Both the position numbers and the translations under genes were made by a program. Source: Corynebacterium confusum (GTDB lineage Bacteria; Actinomycetota; Actinomycetes; Mycobacteriales; Mycobacteriaceae). Taken from it: 64,000 bases of DNA. A model generated the notes under the pieces. That model had not been told where the DNA came from. It ran no database searches and saw only the letters and a list, made by a program, of their open reading frames with translations. The DNA is taken from positions 1,142,294-1,206,293 of the forward strand of contig NZ_CP047202.1 in NCBI RefSeq assembly GCF_030408715.1, in the 5' to 3' direction. Below are positions 54,852 to 64,000 of this stretch, piece by piece; the stretch's first letter is position 1; the number at the start of each line of letters is the position of its first letter.

Positions 54852-54898
54852 CCAGTAAGTCTAACCTAGAAGTTCTAAGCCAGAAATTTAACCTAGGG
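54852..54898. promoter_or_regulatory. Two CTAGGTTA boxes upstream of the DoxX-like gene
   Basis: On the minus strand CTAGGTTAAATT and CTAGGTTAGACTTA occur about 30 bases apart; the second matches one strong half and part of the second half of the DtxR iron-box consensus and contains a TAGACT -10. Possible iron-dependent or other regulation. Confidence 0.35.
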
Positions 54899-54945
54899 GT
54901 TCAAGTTTACGCACTTTTTACGCGGCTGTGGGCCAGCCGGGGAGA

Positions 54946-55548
54946 CTACCAGCGGCGGTCCCACCATTCGCCGAGGTGCGGGCGCTCCTCGTCGAGGGTG
55001 GTGGGCTTGCCGTGGCCCGGCCAGACGACCGTTTCGTCCGGATAGATATCAAATACGCGTTCGGTCAGATCCTTGTAAAGGCGGACGAAGTCACCCTCCG
55101 AGGTGGTCTTGCCGACGCCGCCGGGGAAGAGGGAATCACCCACGAAGAGGTTGGGCACATCGTCCAGCTCGGTGACCAGCGCCGCCCCACCCGGGGTGTG
55201 GCCGCGCAGGATGATGACGGGCAGATCGTGCCCGGCGAAATCGATGGTGTCGCCGTGGTTGAGCTCGACGTCGACCGGCGCGGGCAGGGCGGGTGAGTCC
55301 AGGAAGGACGCGTAGTGGGTGGCGCCGGTTTCCTTCAGGATTTCCGGCAACGCGCGGACGTGGTCCCAGTGACGGTGGGTGGTAAAGACCGCGGTGATGC
55401 TGATGCCAGCTTGGCGGGCCATGTCGAGGATGGCAGGGGCGTCGTCGGCGGCATCGACAAGCAAGCCCTCGTCGCCGCAGGCCAGCAGGTAGCAGTTGTT
55501 GTCCATGTCGGAGACGGAAATATGGTGTAGCTTGAGCTCTTTAGTCAT
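54946..55548 (-). CDS. Metallo-beta-lactamase fold hydrolase (glyoxalase II-like)
   Basis: 200 residues. Zinc site THRHWDH (His58, His60, Asp62, His63), then RGHTPGG, FVGDSLFPG and WPGHGKPT. Size and motifs fit the small hydroxyacylglutathione-hydrolase-like family; substrate unknown, since corynebacteria use mycothiol rather than glutathione. TAGACT, 7 bases, ATG 55548: leaderless. Divergent from uvrA. Confidence 0.92.
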   Translation of the reverse strand: MTKELKLHHISVSDMDNNCYLLACGDEGLLVDAADDAPAILDMARQAGISITAVFTTHRHWDHVRALPEILKETGATHYASFLDSPALPAPVDVELNHGDTIDFAGHDLPVIILRGHTPGGAALVTELDDVPNLFVGDSLFPGGVGKTTSEGDFVRLYKDLTERVFDIYPDETVVWPGHGKPTTLDEERPHLGEWWDRRW

Positions 55549-55632
55549 GTTGACCAGTCTACGGGTAAATTCGAGCGAAGAGACACGCAGTGAATAATCT
55601 GCATTAGATCCATTAAGGAAGGTAGGCAAACT

Positions 55633-58485
<2,853 letters not shown>

Positions 58486-58781
58486 CCGGGGAGAGCCCCG
58501 GAGAGGGGAGCAGCGTTGCGATTTGGTGGGCAGCGGGTGCCGTGCTAGTGTAGTTGCCACTACCGCCCGTGGTACCTTCCATAAGGTTTCCGGGTCACAA
58601 GCGGAGATTCTCCCACCCCCAGCCGCCTAGAGCAGGCAACGGGTCAAAAGGTAACCAAGCCCCTGCGGGGTGCGGTATCTAGGTGAGACCTCCCGGCTGT
58701 CAGATTTGGCAGGCGGGTTTCTTTGTTTGTGGCGTTGGTAGGCGAATTAACTATTGACCCTTCTCACTTAGGAGACACACA
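58486..58781 (+). promoter_or_regulatory. Promoter and ~230-nt leader of infC-rpmI-rplT
   Basis: A short hairpin CCGGGG AGAG CCCCGG right after uvrA may end that transcript. -35 TTGGTG (58523-58528), 17-bp spacer, -10 TAGTGT (58546-58551). The leader then has several GC-rich pairings and ends in a probable attenuator (58692-58730) before the infC ribosome site. Confidence 0.5.
58692..58730 (+). terminator. Candidate attenuator in the infC leader
   Basis: CCCGGCTGTC / GGCAGGCGGG, with one mismatch and one G-T pair, loop AGATTT, followed by TTTCTTTGTTT. Position inside the leader, 50 bases before infC, suggests regulated read-through, as known for this operon in other bacteria. Confidence 0.5.
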
Positions 58782-59303
58782 ATCAGCGCTGAAGCTCGCA
58801 TCAATGAGCGAATCCGAGTACCCGAAGTTCGTCTGATCGGACCCGAGGGTGAACAGGTAGGAGTTGTCCGTACCGACGACGCCCGCAAGGTTGCGTACGA
58901 AGCCGATTTGGACCTGGTCGAGGTTGCCCCGAAGGCGAAGCCTCCGGTGGCCAAGATTATGGACTACGGCAAGTACAAGTACGAGCAGGCCCAGAAGGCT
59001 CGCGAGGCTCGCAAGAACCAGCAACAGACTGTGGTCAAGGAGCAGAAGTTCCGTCCTAAGATCGATGACCACGATTACGAGACCAAAAAGGGCAATGTTG
59101 TTCGCTTCCTCGAAAAGGGCTCCAAGGTCAAGGTGACCATCATGTTCCGCGGTCGCGAGCAGTCGCGTCCGGAACTCGGTTTCCGCCTGCTGGAGCGGTT
59201 GGCTGAGGACGTCGCGGAGGTCGGCGTCGTCGAGTCCCGCCCCAAGCAGGATGGCCGCAACATGACCATGGTCTTGGGCCCGGTTCGCAAGGGTAAGAAG
59301 TAG
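58782..59303 (+). CDS. infC: Translation initiation factor IF-3, ATC start
   Basis: 173 residues. Binds 30S subunits and checks start codons. N-terminal domain [17 protein letters not shown], linker, C-terminal domain with [12 protein letters not shown]. No ATG, GTG or TTG gives the full N-terminus: the frame begins with ATC at 58782, 7 bases after AGGAG. infC is known to use rare AUU-type starts so that IF-3 represses its own translation; ATC fits this. In-frame TTG at 58908 would remove the N-domain. Confidence 0.93.
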   Translation: MSAEARINERIRVPEVRLIGPEGEQVGVVRTDDARKVAYEADLDLVEVAPKAKPPVAKIMDYGKYKYEQAQKAREARKNQQQTVVKEQKFRPKIDDHDYETKKGNVVRFLEKGSKVKVTIMFRGREQSRPELGFRLLERLAEDVAEVGVVESRPKQDGRNMTMVLGPVRKGKK

Positions 59304-59336
59304 ACCACACACTAGGGATTTAAGGACTTAATTCTC

Positions 59337-59531
59337 ATGAAGCAGAAGACCCACAAGGGCACCGCCAAGCGTATTAAGGTGACCGGTTCCGGCAAGCTGC
59401 GCCGTGAGCAGGCTGGCCGTCGCCACCTGCTGGAGGGCAAGCCCTCCAAGCGTACCCGTCGACTGAAGGGCACCGAGGCTGTCGCCCAGTCCGACGTCAA
59501 GCGCGTCAAGCGCCTGCTCGGCCGCTCCTAA
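59337..59531 (+). CDS. rpmI: 50S ribosomal protein L35
   Basis: 64 residues, [20 protein letters not shown] with the basic [17 protein letters not shown] core. Second gene of the infC operon, 33 bases after infC. Confidence 0.98.
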   Translation: MKQKTHKGTAKRIKVTGSGKLRREQAGRRHLLEGKPSKRTRRLKGTEAVAQSDVKRVKRLLGRS

Positions 59532-59588
59532 TAGCGCCGAATCCACCCCACCTCAATACCGTCGAGAAAGATTTAAGGAAGTACTACC

Positions 59589-59972
59589 GTGGCACGAGTA
59601 AAGCGCTCTGTGAACGCCAAGAAGAAGCGTCGCGCGATTCTGAAGTCCGCTAAGGGCTACCGTGGCGCCCGTTCCCGCCGCTACCGCATTGCGAAGGAAC
59701 AGTGGCTGCACTCCATGACTTACGCTTACCGCGATCGTCGCGCCCGTAAGTCTGAGTTCCGCAAGCTGTGGATCCAGCGCATCAACGCTGCAGCCCGCAT
59801 GAACGACCTGACCTACAACCGTCTCATCCACGGCCTGCGCCTGGCTGAGATCGAGGTCGACCGTAAGATCCTGGCCGAGCTGGCCGTCAACGACTTCGAC
59901 GCCTTCTCCGCCCTGTGCGACGCCGCCAAGGCCGCCCTGCCGGAGGACGTCAACGCCCCGAAGGCTGCCTAA
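59589..59972 (+). CDS. rplT: 50S ribosomal protein L20
   Basis: 127 residues. [56 protein letters not shown] 59589 start with AAGGAAG upstream. In many bacteria L20 represses this operon through the leader. Confidence 0.98.
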   Translation: MARVKRSVNAKKKRRAILKSAKGYRGARSRRYRIAKEQWLHSMTYAYRDRRARKSEFRKLWIQRINAAARMNDLTYNRLIHGLRLAEIEVDRKILAELAVNDFDAFSALCDAAKAALPEDVNAPKAA

Positions 59973-60014
59973 GCCTTAACGGGTCTCGGAGTAGTTCCAC
60001 TACTTCGCCTTCCA

Positions 60015-60062
60015 CCCCGCGCCCGCCACTGGTTGACAGTGCGCCGGTCGCGGGGTTTTTCT
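60015..60062 (+). terminator. Terminator after rplT
   Basis: CCCCGCG / CGCGGGG with inner CCACTG / CAGTG pairing, then TTTTTCTCTT. Confidence 0.9.
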
Positions 60063-60123
60063 CTTATCCGGACCCGCTGTCCCCTTGGGGGCGGGCAGCG
60101 GTCTGCCTGCTAGATTGGCGGGT

Positions 60124-60924
60124 ATGACACTGGACTTTTCTCAACCTCTAACCGAACGCACGCCCCGCGTAGTCAAGGCCGCGAAGCTCCACCGCGCCGC
60201 GGCCCGGCGGAAGGCCGGCGCCTTCCTCATCGAAGGAGAAAACGCCGTCGATGCCGCCGTGTCCACCGGCGCGGCCACCGACGTCTTCGCCACCGAGAAG
60301 GCCGCGGAGCGTTTCGCGGAGATCCTGACCGCCGCCGGCTACATGGACGTCTACGTGCACCCGATTACGGACAAGGCCGCCAAGTCGCTGTCCGACACCG
60401 CGACCACCACCGGCCTTTTCGCCGTGTGCCGGCCGGTGCTGTGGTCGGCCGGCAAGATCTTGGCGGGCAAGCCCTCGCTGGTCTCGGTGCCGGTGCTGAC
60501 CAGCGAGCCGGGAAATGCGGGCACTCTCATCCGCACCTCGGACGCCATGGGTGCCGACGGGGTCATCTTCGCCGGCGAGACCGTCGACCCGCTGGGCTGC
60601 AAGGTGGCGCGGGCCTCGGCCGGCTCCGTCTTCCACGTGCCGGTGGCCCGCGAGACCAACGTCAAGGACGTGCTCGGCCAGCTGCGCTCCCATGACCTAC
60701 AGATCCTGGCTACCGCTGCGGATGGGGAGGCCGATCTCGCGGACGTGGACCTTTCGCAGCCGACGGCCTGGCTGTTCGGTAACGAGGCCCACGGGCTGGG
60801 GCGGGACCTATTGGACCAGGCGGATCTACGGGTGCGGATCCCGATTCGGGGCCGCGCCGAGTCCCTCAACCTCGCGACCGCCGCCAGCATCTGCCTCTAC
60901 GAGTCCGCCAAGGCGCAGGGCTAG
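60124..60924 (+). CDS. TrmH/SpoU-family RNA 2'-O-methyltransferase
   Basis: 266 residues. N-terminal RNA-recognition domain (AAARRKAGAFLIEGENAV) and SPOUT catalytic domain with motif 1 TSEPGNAGTLIRTSDA, motif 2 WLFGNEAHGLGRDLL and motif 3 ESLNLATAASICLYE. Target nucleotide (23S rRNA or tRNA) cannot be decided. TAGATT, 7 bases, ATG 60124: leaderless. Confidence 0.93.
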   Translation: MTLDFSQPLTERTPRVVKAAKLHRAAARRKAGAFLIEGENAVDAAVSTGAATDVFATEKAAERFAEILTAAGYMDVYVHPITDKAAKSLSDTATTTGLFAVCRPVLWSAGKILAGKPSLVSVPVLTSEPGNAGTLIRTSDAMGADGVIFAGETVDPLGCKVARASAGSVFHVPVARETNVKDVLGQLRSHDLQILATAADGEADLADVDLSQPTAWLFGNEAHGLGRDLLDQADLRVRIPIRGRAESLNLATAASICLYESAKAQG

Positions 60925-60927
60925 CCC

Positions 60928-60956
60928 GAGCTAACCCGTGCTCGCCGGGTTAGCTC
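60928..60956 (+). terminator. Hairpin between the methyltransferase gene and pheS
   Basis: GAGCTAACCCG / CGGGTTAGCTC, 11-bp perfect stem, 7-nt loop, no T-run after it. May be a weak terminator or mRNA-end stabiliser. The remaining gap to 61051 has a -10-like TAACAT and no gene. Confidence 0.55.
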
Positions 60957-61045
60957 AGGGGATAAAATTGCCGCCCCGGCGCCGGTGGGTACGGCTTAAG
61001 CGGGTAACATAGCCTGCGTTAGTTTAAGCGTGAGAAGAAGGTTGA

Positions 61046-62098
<1,053 letters not shown>

Positions 62099-62136
62099 GC
62101 CGCTACCCAGACTCTTAGAAAGGAAGAATTCACCAC

Positions 62137-64000
62137 ATGCTTATTTCGCAAGGCTGGGTAACCCGCGTGCTTGGCACCCAGAACCCGGACTGGTCGGTCA
62201 GCTCCGAGGAGCTCGACAGCGGCTTCGTGCGCGTCGGCTTCGAGACTGAGGGCTACGCTGCGCTGCCCGAATCGACCGGCCCGCTGGTCATCGGCCGGGT
62301 CGAGGAGATCGAGGAGCTGACCGGCTTCAAGAAGCCGATCCGCTACTGCCAGGTCAACGTGGGCGAGGCCAACGGCACCGGCGAGCTGCAGGGGATCATC
62401 TGCGGCGCCCGTAACTTCCGCGAGGGCGACTACGTGGTCGTCGCGCTGCCCGGCTCGGAGCTGCCCGGCGGCTTCCAGATCGCCGCGCGCGAGACCTACG
62501 ACCACATCTCCAACGGCATGCTGGCCTCGGCCGCGGAGCTGGGCTTCGGCGAGAATGCTGACGGCATCATCACCCTTGGCGAGAAGGCCGGCCCTGTCGG
62601 CCGCGACGCCCGCGAGGTTATCGGCCTGGACGAAACCGTCTTCGACGTCAACATCACCCCAGATCGCGGCTACGCGCTGTCGGTGCGTGGCCTGGCCCGC
62701 GAGGTGGCCTCCGCCTTCGACTCCGACTACCGCGACCTAGCCGAGGACCCGGCCGCCGCGGGCATCGATACCGCCAACGTACCGGCGGCCGACGATGCCG
62801 CCGGCGCGCTGCCGGTCGACCTGCGGGAGGAGACCAAGGCCCAGCGCTTCGGCCTGCGCAAGGTCAGCGGCATCGATCCGCAAGCGCGCACCCCGTTCTG
62901 GCTGGAGCGCGAGCTGATGCTCTCCGGCCAGCGCAGCGTCAACCTGCCGACCGACGTCACCAACTACCTCATGTTGCTGCTGGGCTCGCCGATGCACGCC
63001 TTCGACGCCAACCAGGTCTCCGGCGGGCTGGTTATTCGCAACGCCGAAGCGGGGGAGAGCTTCCAGACCCTGGACCACGTCGACCGCACCCTGGACGCCG
63101 AGGACGTCGTTATCTGCGACGACAACGGCATCCAGTCCCTGGCCGGCGTGATGGGCGGAACCACCTCGGAGATTTCAGACGAGACCACCGACGTCATCTT
63201 CGAGGCCGCGATCTGGGATCCGATCACCGTGGCGCGTACCTCCCGCCGCCACAAGCTGTCCTCGGAGTCCTCCCGCCGCTTCGAGCGCGGCGTGGATCCG
63301 GCACTGACCGAGGTGGCCCTGGACTACGCCTGCGCGCTGCTGCAGCAGCTAGCCGGCGGCACCATCGAGGCCGGCCGCACCCTTATCGGCGAGGTCCAGC
63401 AGCCGGCCGCCATCGAGCTTCCGGTGGATATGCCCGGCCGCTACGCCGGCGTCGACTACTCCCGCGAGACCGTCGTTAACCGTCTCCAGGAGGTCGGCTG
63501 CCAGGTCGAGGACGCGGATTCCGAGACCTTGTCGGTTATCCCGGCTACCTGGCGCACGGACATCGGCATGGACGTCGACCTCATCGAGGAGGTCCTGCGC
63601 CTGGAAGGCCTGGCTGACATCCCGTCCATCCTGCCGACCCCGCGCGGCGGCCGCGGCCTGACCCCGGCGCAGAAGCGCCGCCGGGCGATCGGGCACAGCC
63701 TGGCCTACTCCGGCTACGCGGAGATCATCCCGTCGCCGTTCGTGTCCAACGACACCTTCGACGTGTGGGGGCTGGCTGCCGACGATGCCCGCCGCCAGAC
63801 CGTCGCCGTGCAGAACCCGCTGGAGGCCGACAAGGCCCAGCTGTCGACGACCCTGCTGCCGAACATGCTGGAAGCCCTCAACCGCAACGTCTCCCGCGGC
63901 CAGTCCAACCTGCGCCTCTACGGCCTGCAGCAGGTCTCCTTCCGCCGCGCGGATGCCACCCCGATGCCCTCGGTCGCCTCCCGCCCGGACGAGGAGACGC
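62137..64000 (+). CDS. pheT: Phenylalanyl-tRNA synthetase, beta subunit (5' part)
   Basis: At least 621 residues; runs off the window. MLISQGWVTRVLG, EMAP/tRNA-binding domain with CQVNVGEANGTGELQGIICG and ALPGSELPGG, DVNITPDRGYALSVRGLARE, B3/B4 editing region (VNLPTDVTNYLMLLLGSPMHAFDA), and B5 (IPATWRTDIGMDVDLIEEVLRL). AAAGGAAG precedes ATG 62137. Coupled with pheS. Confidence 0.97.
   Translation, partial: MLISQGWVTRVLGTQNPDWSVSSEELDSGFVRVGFETEGYAALPESTGPLVIGRVEEIEELTGFKKPIRYCQVNVGEANGTGELQGIICGARNFREGDYVVVALPGSELPGGFQIAARETYDHISNGMLASAAELGFGENADGIITLGEKAGPVGRDAREVIGLDETVFDVNITPDRGYALSVRGLAREVASAFDSDYRDLAEDPAAAGIDTANVPAADDAAGALPVDLREETKAQRFGLRKVSGIDPQARTPFWLERELMLSGQRSVNLPTDVTNYLMLLLGSPMHAFDANQVSGGLVIRNAEAGESFQTLDHVDRTLDAEDVVICDDNGIQSLAGVMGGTTSEISDETTDVIFEAAIWDPITVARTSRRHKLSSESSRRFERGVDPALTEVALDYACALLQQLAGGTIEAGRTLIGEVQQPAAIELPVDMPGRYAGVDYSRETVVNRLQEVGCQVEDADSETLSVIPATWRTDIGMDVDLIEEVLRLEGLADIPSILPTPRGGRGLTPAQKRRRAIGHSLAYSGYAEIIPSPFVSNDTFDVWGLAADDARRQTVAVQNPLEADKAQLSTTLLPNMLEALNRNVSRGQSNLRLYGLQQVSFRRADATPMPSVASRPDEET

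Noticed and set aside
60928-60956. T-box leader for pheS
   Set aside because: No specifier loop or T-box sequence; only a single hairpin.

Overview
The window is 64 kb of high-GC actinobacterial chromosome, almost certainly from the genus Corynebacterium. The evidence is the gene order (end of leuB, then a DUF294 protein, a DnaQ-like exonuclease and an FAH-family hydrolase; gltX and tRNAs; the ltbR / leuCD pair; gpsA-ddl-DUF3515-thiL-ung-DAK2-recG; polA-RDD-rpsA-ptsG-coaE-uvrB; uvrA-infC-rpmI-rplT-trmH-pheST), a PtsG with B-C-A domain order, and the many genes whose promoter runs straight into the start codon.

Layout. 1-5.3 kb: 3' end of leuB, a secreted lipoprotein, a cNMP/CBS/DUF294 protein, an exonuclease, an FAH-family hydrolase. 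5.4-16.0 kb: an isochorismate synthase and a seven-gene minus-strand operon for an anchored-repeat metal ABC transporter. The operon has four wall- or membrane-anchored proteins carrying the actinobacterial surface-anchored repeat, a ZnuA-like binding protein with a repeat spliced into it, an ATPase and a permease. 16.2-18.8 kb: gltX, tRNA-Gln(CUG) and two identical tRNA-Glu(CUC) genes that bracket a compositionally odd 0.58-kb interval rich in RNA-like structure. 18.9-34.4 kb: DedA protein, ltbR divergent from leuCD, a NUDIX/phosphatase hybrid, gpsA, ddl, duplicated DUF3515 protein, thiL, ung, DAK2 protein, recG, a small biotinyl-like protein, rsmD, coaD, TauE-like exporter. 34.6-39.5 kb: frameshifted HNH endonuclease gene, DUF368 lipid-phosphate transporter, a polar amino-acid ABC operon, tRNA-Leu(CAA). 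39.6-50.4 kb: polA, RDD protein, rpsA, ptsG-coaE, uvrB, two universal stress proteins. 50.5-64 kb: App1-type phosphatase, HelD-type ATPase, DoxX-like protein, metallo-beta-lactamase fold hydrolase, uvrA, infC-rpmI-rplT, TrmH-family methyltransferase, pheS and the first two thirds of pheT.

How it works together. Most of the window is core housekeeping: leucine synthesis with its IclR-type repressor, aminoacylation, DNA repair, envelope precursor supply, translation, glucose uptake. The clear accessory module is the 6.5-16.0 kb metal-uptake locus. About twenty genes lack a useful Shine-Dalgarno sequence and instead have a TANNNT hexamer exactly 7 (sometimes 8) bases before ATG or GTG. This is the signature of leaderless transcripts, and I used it to choose starts.

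Most interesting points: (1) the anchored-repeat locus, in which the repeat inside the binding protein appears circularly permuted; (2) the structured segment between the duplicated tRNA-Glu genes; (3) an ATC start codon for infC behind a probable attenuator; (4) the leaderless-promoter rule. No IS element, prophage or CRISPR array was seen.
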